From: Delphinus delphis
Lineage: Eukaryota > Chordata > Mammalia > Artiodactyla > Delphinidae
DNA length: 64,000 nt
Direction: 5' to 3'
Assembly: GCF_949987515.2 (NCBI RefSeq)
Contig: NC_082697.1
Coordinates: 87,638,554-87,702,553 of the forward strand
The stretch's first letter is position 1; every line of letters begins with the position of its first letter. Made by a program: the position numbers and the translations under genes. Below the pieces are notes generated by a model that was given only the letters and a program-made list of their open reading frames with translations, did not search any database and was not told where the DNA came from. Positions 48,283-61,030 of this stretch are shown piece after piece.

Positions 48283-51109
48283 TAGGTGCGGGAATGGGGC
48301 TGGTGGGATGTCCAACTCCAGGGGACACGGGTCAGTTTTGGAAGCACGGGCTCATGGGGCAGGGGTGGCCTCTAGAAATTTAGCGCTGTGTACACTTGGG
48401 CTGCCGCCTCAAATCTGGGTTGGGATCCAAAGTGCCCGCAGGCCAACCTTGTCACGGCAAGACTTCTCTTCTGCTTGCAGAGGGCCTGCCGTGCCCGAGC
48501 TGAACTCACTGCCTCGTGGGCTTACGGGTGAAATGCACGTCTGTCCGCGGAGCACGGGGTCCTGAGGGAGGGTGACTGAGCTGGGGTGGCGCTCAGCACG
48601 GGCTGGAAGGGCCTCAGGGGTGGATGTGGGGTGGGGGCGAGAGTTACTCCAGGGAGGGGCCTGGGGGCAGTGAAGGGGCTGGGGTGCTCTGCTTGGCAAT
48701 GGCGAGCATGTAAATAATTGGGAAAACTGGAAAACGTTAAGCCACAAAGCAAAAATAATCACTGGGAATGTTTTGGGGGCAGTCCTTCAGGATTTAATCT
48801 ATGCACACACCGTAACCCTGTATTGTCACAAAACGGAATGACGTTCTCCGTAGTTTGTCGCACTTGAGAGGTGGTGAGCGTCTCTCTTTGTCAGTAAAGG
48901 GTTTTGTGGTCTCTGGTCCCCGTTTCTGTAGGGTTGTGTGATGTGGCTGCTCTCCTGCGTGGCTGTTTGCATCTTTTATGATAAACAGCGTTTTGATGAC
49001 ATGCCCATACTCGTATGCTCGTCGGGAGTATTTGTCTGTTTCTTTAAGATAAACTCCTCGACGTGGATCAAAGGGTAAATGATGTTTGAAAAAAAATTTA
49101 TTTTTCCGTTCTTGGCAAACGGTGATTCTTCATTAGAATAACCGAGCACATTTTGAGAACAGTCCACGTGAGATGTGCAGATGACATACAGATACGCGGA
49201 GTGAAGGGAGAAGAGGCCACTTTGCGTCCCCCTCCCCACAGTGACCACCAGCCGTGGCCCGGACTGGCCCCTCCAGGCCGTTCTCCGCGTGCATATCATG
49301 TGGAAACAGGTGGGACACACGCACCTTCCGTGGCGCGGGCCGGGGGCCTCCCGTGTGGCCACTGTGCGGTGGCCGTGGACGTGCAGCTGTCCACCGCTCC
49401 CCTTGCCAAAGTCCCTGTGGACGTTTCTAGTTTCCCATGGTGCGGGGTCTCAGTGAAGAGCGAGGAATGGTGCTTCTGCAGGATAGGGTGGCTGGCATGC
49501 CAGTGTGGGTTTTTAGGCTTTTGATTCGTTGTGTTGGCTGGTCCCAGGAGGGCCGCAGGGACGTCCAGAGGACCTGCAATTGGGGTGGTCCCTCCTCGCC
49601 CGCAGCGTACTTCCCAGGCGGGGTGGCTGTGATCCAGGCTGAGGTGGAGATGCCCTGTCTGCAGAAGCCCGTGGCACGGGGCAGGGGCGGGGCTGGCCGG
49701 TCCTCCGTCTTGGACCCATCCGTCCGTGCCCGCTCCCTGGGGGAGTCAGCCTCACCACGCCCTCTGCTCTCCAGCACTTGCCGGCTCCTGGTGGATCCAC
49801 GGAAGGTGGACACGTGTGAGACACCTCGCGGTCGCCCTCCCCCATCTCCCTCTGCTGAGTTGGCTTCCCCTGCCCCGGACACACCGGGTACGATCGCCTT
49901 ATTTCACGTTTGAGGAGAGAGGGTGTCGTTTCTCTGATTACTGGTGACACTTTGCTCAGTTCATGGCCTTGGAAGCTGCTGAGTGGTTCACTGGCCTGGA
50001 CTCTTCTGCCCAGAACAAAAGGGTTTGGACTCAGAATCACAATGCTTTTCAGCAGGTCCCACCCTTTCATGGCCCCTTCCAGCTCCCGGGTAGCAGCAGG
50101 TTCAGAAAGTCTTAGCTTAGGGCCAGCCTGGCCGAGGCAGCTGAGCTGGACTCCCTCTCTGGGCCGTTCCGGGTGTGTGTGTCCAGGAAACGTATGCTGG
50201 AGTCCTGCGCCCTCGGCCCTAAGTTCCCAGAGCCACACGGCTCCCTCTGCCTCAGACTTCACTGCATCCGAGAGCCAGGTGGACAAGAAGTGGAGGAAGC
50301 AGATGGTTGGATGAAGATTCCTCTTTTCCAGGCTGGATTGGAAAGAAAGCTTTCACACGGGAAGCGCCTGCTTTAGATCTTCTGTTTTGCACAGAGGAAA
50401 ACTCACTTTCCAGATCGAAGCCCGCACAGGCTCCCGTTTCTGGCTACGGCTTCTAAAGAGACGGGCTGACGGTTCAGGAAGCGGGTTCCAGAGGCCGTGG
50501 GCAGGGAGACGCTGTCCCCTGACCTTCCACGTGACATCTCCCGGTGCGGCATCCAGGGCCTTTGCTTCTCTCAGTGCGCTGGACGCTGGGCTTCGCAGCT
50601 TTGTCTCTGCTCAGTTGCGGTCTGGCGCGTGCCGCCCAGTTCTTTCCAAGTTTGCAGGGCGCCTGGTGAGCCTCGCTGTGGGTGCTGCCTGCTGCTCCCT
50701 CTGCTTCCCGGCATGAGTAGGGTACTAGAATATCCATGTGGGTGAATCCGTGCGGGAGAAGCCACGTGCTGCTCTATGATCCCTCCTGCTAAATGCAGGA
50801 TTGGGACCAAAAAAACCCACGGTCTAGGGCTGGGTGCTTTCGCTCGTCAGTGTTTTCAGCTCGCGTGGAGCCGCATCCGTGGGGAGACAAGGCGAAGACT
50901 GTGTTCCAGCCCTTTGCTTTAAGGGAAGGTAATGCAACATGGCTGAGGGACAGAGCCCCTACCCCAGACTGCCGGGCCTCCTTCTGGGTGGGGCAGCGTT
51001 TCTAGTCGGCGTTTCTCGAAGGCTTTCTCTGGGTCTGTGCGGATACTTTGGAGCCTCAGTTTCCACTCCCTAAATAAAAAGAGTGTCTCTTGGCCAAACC
51101 ACAGCACCT

Positions 51110-51190
51110 GGCAGAGCCTCAGTTTTCTCAGGTGTCAAATGAGGGTAATAAAACCTACTTTGAGGCTTGCAGTGAGGATAGAGTGAGATA
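51110..51190. repeat. Probable MIR-type ancient SINE fragment
   Basis: 'gcctcagttttctcaggtgt', 'aaatgagggtaataaaacct' is typical of the MIR core and 3' region. It lies immediately before the triplet array and may have seeded it. Confidence 0.55.
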
Positions 51191-51201
51191 CTGTCCATGG
51201 G

Positions 51202-52698
51202 CGTATCATTACCATCATTATAATCACCTCCATCATCACCACCATCACCATCATCACCATCACCACCATCATCATCACCACCGTCATTACCATCACCATC
51301 ATCACCATCACCACCATCATCACCACCATCACCATCATCACCATCACCACCATCATCATCACCACCGTCATTACCATCACCATCATCACCATCACCACCA
51401 TCATCACCACCATCATCACCACCACCATCATCACCACCATCACCACCGTCATCATCACCACCGTCATTACCATCACCACCATCATCACCATCACCATCAT
51501 CACCACCATCATCACCACCACCATCATCACCACCATCACCACCACCATCACCATCATCACCACCACCATCACCACCATCACCATCACCACCATCACCATC
51601 ACCACCATCATCACCACCACCATCACCATCATCACCACCACCATCACCACCACCATCACCATCATCATCATCACCATCATCACCATCATCACCATCATCA
51701 CCATCATCACCACCATCACCACCATCATCACCATCATCACCATCACCATCACCACCATCGTCATCATCATCACCACCATTGTCACCGTCATCACCATCAT
51801 CATCACCGTCATCATCACCATCACCACCATCACCACCATCATCACCACCATCGTCACCATCATCACCATCACCATCACCACCATCTTCATCACCATCACC
51901 ATCGTCACCATCATCACCATCATCACCATCACCATCGTCATCACCATCACCACCATCTTCATCACCATCACCATCGTCACCATCATCACCATCATCATCA
52001 CCATCATCACCACCATCACCATCATCACCATCACCACCATCACCATCATCACATCACCACCATCACCACCATCATCACCACCATCACCATCACCACCATC
52101 ATCACCTTCACCACCGTCACCATCATCACCATCATCATCATCAACCATCATCACCATCATCACCATCACCATCATCACCACCATCATCATCACCATCATC
52201 ACCGTCGTCATCACCGTCATCACCATCGTCACCATCACCACCATCACCATCACCACCATCTTCATCACCATCACCATCGTCACCATCATCACCATCATCA
52301 TCACCATCATCACCATCGTCACCATCATCACCATCACCATCGTCATCACCATCACCATCATCACCATTATCACCATCATCACCACCACCATCACCATCAT
52401 CATCATCACCATCATCATCACCATCATCACCATCATCACCACCATCATCACCACCACCATCGTTATCACCATCATCATCATCATCATGACCATCATCACC
52501 ATCGTCACCACCATCACCATCATTACCATCATTACCATCATCACCATCACTATCATCATCATCACCATCATCACCACCATCATCATCATCACCACCATCA
52601 CCATCATCACCACCATCACCATCATTACCATCACCATCACCATCATCACCATCATCACCATTGTCACCACCATCATCATCACCATCACCATCATCATC
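51202..52698. repeat. Giant CAT/CAC trinucleotide array (about 1.5 kb)
   Basis: Nearly 500 triplets, mostly CAT and CAC in a quasi-regular mix (ATCACC, ATCATCACC, ACCACC), with scattered variants CGT, ATT, TTC and rare others. The plus strand is almost free of G. Longer blocks recur: CCGTCATTAC at 51281, 51365 and 51461, CCATCTTCAT at 51881, 51953 and 52256, so the array grew partly by duplicating blocks of about 70-100 bp. A 544-codon His-rich open frame results from the repeat and is not a gene. Confidence 0.97.
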
Positions 52699-54734
52699 TT
52701 TCTGGCCCTTTGACTTGTGGGTAGGGCTAAGTTAGTGGGCATCTCTCTGGATGCAGCTTTGCCCCTCTGAGGTTGGCTTGGCCATCCAGATGGAGCCCAT
52801 AGCCAGACCCCTCCGCCCTTCAGTGCTTAGTCTGAGGAAGGGGCTGGTTTGGCCCTGACACCACTCCACAGTCATTCTCTGCTCCATCCTGGGCCTGAGG
52901 TAGGTAAATGGGCTACTCTGGGCCTCAGGACACAGCAGGAAGGACTCTGGGAGGCTGGCTTGTCGCCCTGTTTCAGTGAACAGTGAGGGGAGGGCCCTTG
53001 CCCCTTGCTCCAGGCCAAGCAGCACATGTCCGAGTTGGGGCTGGAGCGGGATGTCCTCGTGCCCTGGGCGGGCCCCTCCAGAGCCCTGCTGAAGAGTTGA
53101 GTAGTCCTGGGGAGGGTCCAGGTTGGGGGGCTGGCAGGTGCAGCCTCTTCACTTGGCTTCTGCTCTTGTGAGCAATGGCAGAGACTTTGTCCTTCCTGGG
53201 GACGCAGGGGCCCAAGCAGGCGCAGAAGGAGGCCACAGGATGTTCCAGAGCCCTGGCAGGTGCTGTGGATCCCAGCCTGTCCCCCGAGGGTGCACCAGGC
53301 CCGGGGGAGGGAGGTGGGGACCCTTGGGTTCCATCAGGTCCCTTCCCGGCTTGCCCGCCCACTCAGGGTGCCTGGAGACGGAGCGCCCATGGAAGCCAGA
53401 AGCGTGATGATTAGGAGGCCCTGCGTGTGTGCGTCAGGGGCAGGGTCCAGGCAGTCGCACTGCATTTCGGGCCCACGGCCGGGGCCTCGTTCCCGGAGCC
53501 GCCAGACGGGCGGGCGGGCGGACGGGCGGCAGTGAGGGAATCTCACCCTGGGGCGGCCTTGCTGGCAGCGGTTCGTGCTCCCTGCAGCTCTGATTAAGAC
53601 AGGCCTCTGGCTGCACCCCTGGCCGCACAGCTGTCTGTCTCCGCCCACCCGCATGTCTCTGCAGTCTGTTATTCCACAAATTGGCTCGGGCCCCCGGGTG
53701 ATGGGAAAAGCACACCCGTCTGCTGAATTCACAGTCAATTCAGGGAACAGACTCTGTTTCTCTGAGCCACTTCAGCCCCTCTTGCAGCCTGGCTCCAGCT
53801 TCGGGGTTTGCTGCCGACCTTTCAGGCAATACTAAAAACCAAGATTAGCATTTTGGAAAATGCAGGGCCTCATCCGAGGAGATGCTTAATGGGTTGGACT
53901 GGCAAAAAGTTTGATTTTCGTTTTGCACAAAGCCTGGCTCACTCTGGGCAGAGGAGACCTCCAGGTTCGCATGTCGTGGGCCGTGTGACCCTGCGGGGTT
54001 GGAGTCGTGTTTGGTGTGAGGCTGAGACCCGGGACCCTGGAGCCTGCGTCATGGCGAGCTCTGAGCCAGAGCCCGATCGCAGGCCTTGTCTGCATCTCGT
54101 TAGAACGGTGCTGGCCTCGTTGTGGCGGCTTTGGGCAGATGAAGCATGGAGGCACATGGAGCTCAAGCGAGCTGCCACGGCCACCCAGCTGGGCCCGGGG
54201 GAAGCTGGGATGTGAGCCTCGGTGGGGACGGGGCCGCCCTGGGCTGCCCTGCCTCCTGCCGTGATTGCATCACCCAGCTCCCTAATCTCCTGTTAACCTC
54301 GCCCACGATCTCGCTTATTTGGTACCATAATGTTTTAAAACTTGTAGAGTTCGGTGGTGAGAGGTCTCCAGGGCGCTGCAGACACGTCTTCTCACACCAG
54401 CCGGTTCACTGTTGATGTCACCTGACAATCACCCCGTAACGTGATTGGAGACGCCCGCAGGCAGTGGGGTAACTGAGGCCAGGGAGGCGCGAAGAGGGGC
54501 CATTTCTCTAGAAAGGTGGGGCCCTCGAGATGGCCTTGCTGGTGAGCTGGCCCCCACCCCTCACAGTGCTGACCCAGCCCCAGGATGGAGGACACCCGGG
54601 GCCCTGGCTTGGGTCCACGCTGGAGCCCTGGTCACTACAAGTAGGAAGTTGCCTGCCAGCCGGGTGTGGGGAATTCACCAGCTGGCCGGGGCCCAGCCAG
54701 CCTCTCCGCAGACGCAGGTGCCCCCGCATGTATC

Positions 54735-54795
54735 AGATGGGGAAACTGAGGCTCAGAGAAGGCAGGTAATGGGCCAAGGTCACACAGGTTCTGGG
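54735..54795. repeat. Probable MIR fragment
   Basis: 'gatggggaaactgaggctca' followed by 'ggtaatgggccaaggtcaca' is the hallmark MIR core. Confidence 0.6.
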
Positions 54796-55184
54796 GGGCA
54801 GCGACTGGTTTTCCTGAGGCAAAGTCCCGCACCGCTCACGGCTCCGTTGGGTGAGAGCGCTAGTCACACAGACTTTGCTCTGTACTGCCAGAGCTTGGGT
54901 CCCTCCCAGCCCTACAGCAGCCCTGAGAGAGGGACGCGGCTGCCCCTCGTCCCGCAGAACGGGGGCCCTGGTTGAAGCGTCGTGCTGTCTCGTTGCTTCG
55001 GGACCCTGAACGCAGCCCCCCTCCCGTCGAGAGTCCTCCCGCGGGGGACCCACGTTTAAAAAGTGAGTCGTCCTTTTCTGGGACGTGGGTGGTCCCACCG
55101 GCATCTGGTGGATGCTGGGGGTCCACAGAGGAGGAAAGGGTCTCGTGTCCCTTGGGGTCGGGGTGCTTGCTTCGCAGAACCAGT

Positions 55185-55290
55185 GACCTTTGAACCAGGT
55201 CTTGAAGGACAGGCAGGAGAGGGGTGGGGCAGGCGTTCGAGCGGCGGGGGCAGCACAGGCAAAGGACAGCGGGGCGAGAGGAGGCACAGA
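55185..55290. repeat. Ancient L2-like fragment
   Basis: 'gaaccaggtcttgaaggaca' with 'gcagcacaggcaaaggacag' resembles a common ancient repeat. A similar trace is at 57140-57430 ('gtgcaaaggccctgtggtca'). Confidence 0.35.
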
Positions 55291-55576
55291 AAACAAGCTG
55301 GGCTGTGGCTGGTGGAGCGAGAGAGTGAGGCCGGTGAGCTGAATCTGGGTTGGGCCACGAACTCAGTGGAGAGCTGCCGCTTCATTAAACAGAAGTCCAA
55401 GAAGAAGCCAGGAAGGTGCGTGGTGTCTTCCCTGTGTGGACAGTTCCTGGGGCGTCTTCCCGGATGTGGTCTCACAGCGGCCCCGCAGCCCGACCTGTTC
55501 CTCCTGGACCTCAGAGGGGCCGGCTTCACGTTCTGGAAGGGGTGGCAGGGAGGTGACCCTGCCTTCTGCTGGAGGG

Positions 55577-55807
55577 GTGTGTGTGTGTGTGTGTGTGTGT
55601 GTTCGTGGTATGTGTGTGTGGTGTGTGTATGTGGTATGGTGTGTGTGTGTGTGTATGTGGTGTGTATGTGGTGTGTGTGTGTGGTGTGGTATGTGTGTGT
55701 GTGGTGTGTGTGTGTGTGTGGTGTGTGTGTAGTGCATGTGTGTATGTGGTATGATGTGTGTGTGTGTGTGTATGTGGTATGGTGTGTGTGTGTGTGTGTG
55801 TGTGTGT
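55577..55807. repeat. Irregular (GT)n array
   Basis: About 230 bp of GT repeats broken by GTATGTGGT and GTGGTATG motifs. Pure GT runs reach about 24 bases. Alternating purine-pyrimidine sequence of this kind can form Z-DNA. Confidence 0.95.
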
Positions 55808-57139
55808 TTCTTACTACCAAGGAGCTTTTTTTGTCTGGTGTCATGAAAAGCATTTCGGTGATTCTCAGGTTAAAAATGACCATTGTTTAGCATCTGGTGC
55901 CGGGTGGGGGCGGGTATGTCCTTGGCTGCAACAGCAGCGGGAATGGTGTGACGAGCCACGGCTTCGGGACGTCAGTCATGGCCAGTCTGGTTTCTCCCTC
56001 CCTCCCGCCCCTGCCCCCGCCCTGGACCACTGGAGAGAAAGTTCAGCCGTCAGCTGGTTCCACCTGTAAATGTTTCAGTGCGAGACGCTCCTTTTTGTCT
56101 TGGCTTCCTGCCGTCACGGCCACCTCACATCCCGTAGGCGCGTGGGGGCGGCTTTCTCGCTAGGTCGTGTGCGGGCTGCTGTCTGCGGCTCTGTTTCTGC
56201 AATGGGTCCTGCCTGGGGGCCCGCATTCCCATCTGCTGAGGTGGGTCCCCTTCTTGGCACTTGAGGACACGGGTGGGAACAGCCAGGACCCCCCCCCCCC
56301 CGCCCCCTGACGGTCAGTGTTTTCTCGTTTCGCTGAGGATCCAGCCCACCCCACGTTGCATCTTGTGAGATGACAGCTGGTTCACGCGTGTCCTTCAGGA
56401 AATGCAACAGTTGCTAAGAGTCGGGCAAACAAAGATGCGCTTTGATTCCGGGAACAGCTGTGGGGAGGACACACCGTCTCTGTCAGCTGCTCCATCCTAA
56501 TTCTCAGGCCGTCGGAAACGGAGCTCTTTAACCCTTTGGCTCCCTGGGCTCTTCCCACCCTGTAACTTCCTAGGTTTCTTGCCCCTCGACTGTGGACACA
56601 AGTCCTGGGATGTGGCGAGGCTGAGCCTGGCCGTCGGGGCCAGTGCTGGGGAGCAGGTGGGGAGATGCATACTGCTCTTCCGTCAGAGGAGACACAGCTC
56701 TGGGGACGCTGCTCCTGGGGGCAGGTGGACGTGGCCTCCACGGCCCTCGTGTGCTCGGAGGGGACCCTCGTCTCTCAGAGGCACTTGGGCCAGTTCCTGC
56801 TGCAGATCCCGCCACTCCTGTCCGCGTGGCCTTTGGCCCTGTGAGCAGCCATTCGCCCCATCTCGTGGCACCCAGTGGACCTGTGAGGTAGGGTTGTCCT
56901 CACCCCCAGTGCGAGGAGGAGGGACCCTTGCTCAGGGGGGCTCTCGTATGCCCAGAGGTGTCTCTGGACTCTGCGTCATAGGTGGCCGTTGGAGACGTGC
57001 CCCGTGGCGGAGGCCGTGCTTAGCCGTGCATCTCACAGGTGTGGCGTCTCCTTCACGGCACATCCTGCTCCAGGGGCCAGAGGTGTGCTGTGAACAGAGG
57101 TACCCTCCCCACCGTGGAGCTCCTTTCTCGGGGGAGAGA

Positions 57140-57430
57140 TGAAGAGCCGACAGGTAAACAGCTGGAGGACACGGTGCGTGAGGTGGAGCAGGTTCTAGGG
57201 AGGAGTGGGGGATGGGGTGGCCTGGGAGGCCTTGTTCGGAAGGAGGTTCGAGGAGAAACCCGAGGGAAAGAGGAAGTAGACCAGGCAGGCAATTGGGGAA
57301 AGAGCATTCATGCAGCAGGGGTGCAGGTGCAAAGGCCCTGTGGTCAGGGGCATGCCTGGAATGTTCAAGAATCAGCAAAGAGGTCAGTGAGGCTAGAGCA
57401 GAGCCAGGAAGGAGGCCAGGAGTAGGCAGT
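57140..57430. repeat. Ancient L2-like fragment
   Basis: 'gtgcaaaggccctgtggtca' and 'tgttcaagaatcagcaaaga' fit a common ancient mammalian repeat. Family assignment is uncertain. Confidence 0.4.
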
Positions 57431-57820
57431 GCGGACACAGACACAATGAGGCTGAACACATGGGGCCTTCTGGTTCACTGTGAGGGCTTCAGCTTCTGCT
57501 CTGAGATGGGAGCCTCTGGAAGGCTTGAGCGTATACCTAGCCTGTCAGGCCTTCCACCTGAGTAGGGTCAGTCTAACCCTGTGTTCAGAGTAGAAGGTGT
57601 AGGGGACCAAGGAGAAGTAGAAAAACCAGTTGAGAGGTTGTTTTGCTAACCCAGGTGAGGTGATGGTGTCTTTAACCGGGGTGGTACCGTTGGAGGTGGT
57701 CAGTGTTAGTAAGTCCTGAATACGTAAAGGAAGGGGCTGCGTCTAGCCTGGGATGGCTCAGTCCTGACGTTTGCCTGCAGTGCTGGGTCCCTGTCTTGGT
57801 TATGGGATTCCTTTTAGGCA

Positions 57821-57996
57821 ACAGCAGTGACGATGGTGATGACGGTGATGGTGGTGGTGATGGTGATGATGTTGATGGTGATGATGATGGTGGTGGTGAC
57901 GATGGTGGTGGTGATGATGGTGATGGTGGTGACGGTGACGATGGCGATGGTGATGGTGACGATGGTGATGGTGATGATGAAGGTGGTGGTGGTGGG
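57821..57996. repeat. GAT/GGT trinucleotide array, complementary to the array at 51.2-52.7 kb
   Basis: About 58 triplets, GATGGT and GGTGGT with GAC variants (GACGAT, GGTGAC). It is the reverse complement of the ATC/ACC motif upstream, so on one strand the two arrays are inverted. Confidence 0.95.
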
Positions 57997-58940
57997 CACA
58001 CCATGTTAGGTGTGTGTAGTTCATCTAACCTTTCAGCTGGCCTTCCTAGGAACCGCCTGTGATGGGTGTTGTGGACTCTCCGGCACTCCTGCCCCGCCCC
58101 AGCTGTGTCGCACCACATGGTTTGGGCAGGGATGGAGTCCACTGTGGGCCTTAGGAGTGGACCTTGTTTTAACCCAGTCTGACTGAGTCTGTTAAGTCAC
58201 TGTGGCTGGACCCTGTAACCCAAGTCTAAGCAGGAGGCTGAGGGCAGTCCAGCCCTGCACCACTGACCAAAGAGCCTGGTTTCGACGTGACCCTGGGACC
58301 CTCCCCACTTTACAGGTGGGGTCAGGCGGGCGGCTCTGCCTCCTGGCTTGGCGGGGGGTGGGGGGACCAGGGCTGGAACCTCCATGTGGCGGGGAGCTGC
58401 CTCCCAAGAGGGCTCTCGTGGGTTCTCCCGTGGGAGCGTTTGTGGGGCACGTGAGGCTGCACGACGTGCACGACGTGTACCCTGTGGCCCCGGGAGCCAA
58501 GGGCAGTTTTCTTCCAAAAGCGTTTGGTGTCTCAGGTCCTTCCAAGGAGGACGAGGCTGGTGTTGATTCTGCATCTATTGCAGCTTCATCCGCGCCGCCC
58601 CACGGGCACCTGACATACCTGATTCCATCCGTCTCTCACGGTGACCCCTCAGGTGTGTCTTAATCTCTGTCCGTTTTATGGGTGAGGAGGTGGGAACTCG
58701 GGGGTGAAGCAACCCGCGTATGGTCCCCGCACAGCCCGTCCTCAGGGCTCTTCCCTGCTCCCCATTTGGGAAAGGTGACTCCCTCTGCGGGCCCCTTACT
58801 TGGCTGCGTGCACGTCCAGGCGGGGCACTGTGGGGAGGAGCCCAGGGAAGCTTCTGGAAAGCAGCAGGGCCTACATGGCTGATGGCCCCCGGGCTTCTGA
58901 GCTTCTGGCCCTGAGAGGTGGTGATGTTAGGGGCTGCTTT

Positions 58941-59147
58941 ATTATTATTACTTTTTGGTACGCGGGCCTCTCACTGTTGGCGGCCTCTCCCATTGCGGAG
59001 CACAGGCTCCGGACGCGCAGGCTCAGCGGCCATGGGTCACGGGCCCAGCCGCTCTGCGGCATGTGGGATCTTCCCGGACCGGGGCACGAACCCGTGTCCC
59101 CTGCATCGGCAGGCGGACTCTCGACCACTGCGCCACCAGGGAAGCCC
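58941..59147 (-). repeat. Young CHR-type SINE with target duplication, minus strand
   Basis: ATTATTATTA-type tail, 'ggtacgcgggcctctcactg', ends 'gcgccaccagggaagccc'. A 13-bp duplication TAGGGGCTGCTTT flanks it (58928-58940, 59148-59160). Confidence 0.94.
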
Positions 59148-59254
59148 TAGGGGCTGCTTTGCTATTAGGAGGAGGCTAAGACCTCCGGAAGCTGGGGTTG
59201 GGAGCGTGGCTGGCACTAGACGACCTTGGACTTGTCCTGGCCTTGCTGTTTGCT

Positions 59255-59300
59255 GGCTGCATGACCTTGGCAAGTGATGTAACCTCTGAGAGCTTCAGGA
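59255..59300. repeat. Probable MIR fragment
   Basis: 'ggctgcatgaccttggcaag' with 'tgatgtaacctctgagagct' matches the MIR core pattern. Confidence 0.5.
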
Positions 59301-60060
59301 AAGTTCCCTCTGCCCAGAAAGGCAGGAAAGCCACGGTCCCCAGGCAGGAGCCACTCCCTCTCACCTGTCTGTCCAGCGGGTGTCTGGCGCTATCCTAGGT
59401 CAGTGAGCAGGTGGGCAGGGGAGGGGGCGTGCAGGAGATGCACCTGAGCGGGGATGGGCGAGGTCTCTGCTGGGCAGAGCAACCAGGGAGCTCCTCTTGG
59501 AGGAGGGGGTGTTTCAACCTGAAACCTGGCAAGCATGAGGGGCAGGGGAAGCGAGTTTCTGGCAGAGGGACAGTCTGAGGACTGGAAAGCCCCTGGGGGT
59601 CAGAACTGGCCAGGCCGGGAGGGCCAGCAGCAGATCCTGCCGCTGCTGAGGGCCATGGTCCCGGGCTGGCCGTGGAGACCCTGGCGTGAGCTTCCAGGGG
59701 CTGCGCAGACAGGCTCCGAGTCCCAGGTCTTGGCCTCTGACTTCGAGCTCTGGACTGACCTGCCAGGGACGGTGTCTGCAGCCGAGGCCAGCCTTTCCCC
59801 GTCTTTCTCAAGATAAGCCTCCTCCCATTCAAAGGGGACCCCCAGCTCTCACCCTGGGTCTTCCCTGGGTAGACTGCCCCCGGGTGCCTCGGGCCACCAA
59901 ACATTGGGACAACCGTATTGCTTTCAATAAGGCGCTACGAATCAGCATCATATAAGTACTCTAAATGATGCGTTTCCAAAACAGTTTTACTTTTTCAATT
60001 TAATATTTATTTATCAAAATTTAATGTATTTACTTTTAGTCAGCTCTGTGCCAATAATTT

Positions 60061-60347
60061 TTTTAAAAATTTATTTATTTTTGGCTGTGTTGGGTCTTCA
60101 TTGCTGCACGCAGGCTTTCTCTAGCTGCGGCGAGCGGGGGCTACTCTTTGTTGCGGTGCGCGGGCTTCTCACTGCGGTGGCTTCTCCTGTTGAGGAGCAC
60201 AGGCTCCAGGCGTGTGGGCTTCAGTAGTTGGGGTTCACGGGGCTTAGTTGCTGCGCGGCATGTGGGATCTTCCCGGACCAGGGCTCGAACCCGTGTCCCC
60301 TGCATTGGTAGGCAGATTCTTAACCACTGCGCCACCAGGGAAGTCCC
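60061..60347 (-). repeat. CHR-type SINE with target duplication, minus strand
   Basis: AAATTTATTTATTT tail complement, 'ttggctgtgttgggtcttca', ends 'gccaccagggaagtccc'. A 12-bp duplication TGCCAATAATTT flanks it (60049-60060, 60348-60359). Confidence 0.94.
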
Positions 60348-60639
60348 TGCCAATAATTTAAAAAACTCAGTCTTGAAGGAAAATTTTAATACTTATAGTC
60401 TTCTAGTAGTCATAGGAAAAAATTGCAAAGATTCACACATCTCTTACAGAGCAACATGGCAGGGTGATTGATAAAATACTTTTAAGCATAAATGTTTTTA
60501 CATTAGGATAAGTTCTGTGAGAAAACATTAGAAATATCTGTTCAAGGAGAGAAGGAACAAGGCAAAAATCCCAGCTAAGAGGGTTTTTACACCCCCTGTT
60601 TCTTGGTTAAAGAGCTGGTGGGTGTCCAGTCCCCGTGGT

Positions 60640-61030
60640 GAATCAGGGTTCTCCAGAGAAACAGAACCCAGAGGATAGAGACATGTCTGAGGATGTTTAA
60701 CGTAGGGCTGGCTCTGGGGGTCGTGGAGGCCGCGAAGCCCCACCAGGTGCCGCCTGTGAGCCGGATGCCCAGGGCCCGGTGGGGCTGTGCAGCGAGTCCA
60801 GAGGCTCGAGAACTCGCAGGTGGATGCTCGAGGGTGGGGAGGGTGGGCGTCCAGCTCAGGTGGAGAGCGGATCTCCTGTCATCTGCGTTTCTGTTCTGTT
60901 GGGCCCACAAGGGATGGGGTTGTGCCGCCCACCATGGGGAGAGCCGTCTTCACGTGGTCTGAGCTCAAAGGCTGATCTCTTCCCAGACACCAGCCCAGAC
61001 ACACCTAGAAATCACGTCTCACCAGTTAAG
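60640..61030. repeat. Ancient medium-reiterated repeat, class uncertain
   Basis: Starts 'gaatcagggttctccagaga' followed by 'aacagaacccagaggataga', a common start of an old mammalian repeat. The remainder is heavily diverged. Confidence 0.5.

Noticed and set aside
51202..52698. CRISPR-like regular spacing of short repeats
   Set aside because: The spacing is a triplet microsatellite with no unique spacers, in a mammalian intron.
51090..52724. 544-residue His-rich open frame on the plus strand and a 535-residue Met/Val frame on the minus strand
   Set aside because: Both are made by the triplet array; any frame without TGA is open. No start context, splice sites or non-repeat coding sequence supports a gene.
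57703..58062. Asp/Gly-rich 119-residue frame in the second triplet array
   Set aside because: It is created by GAT/GGT repeats.
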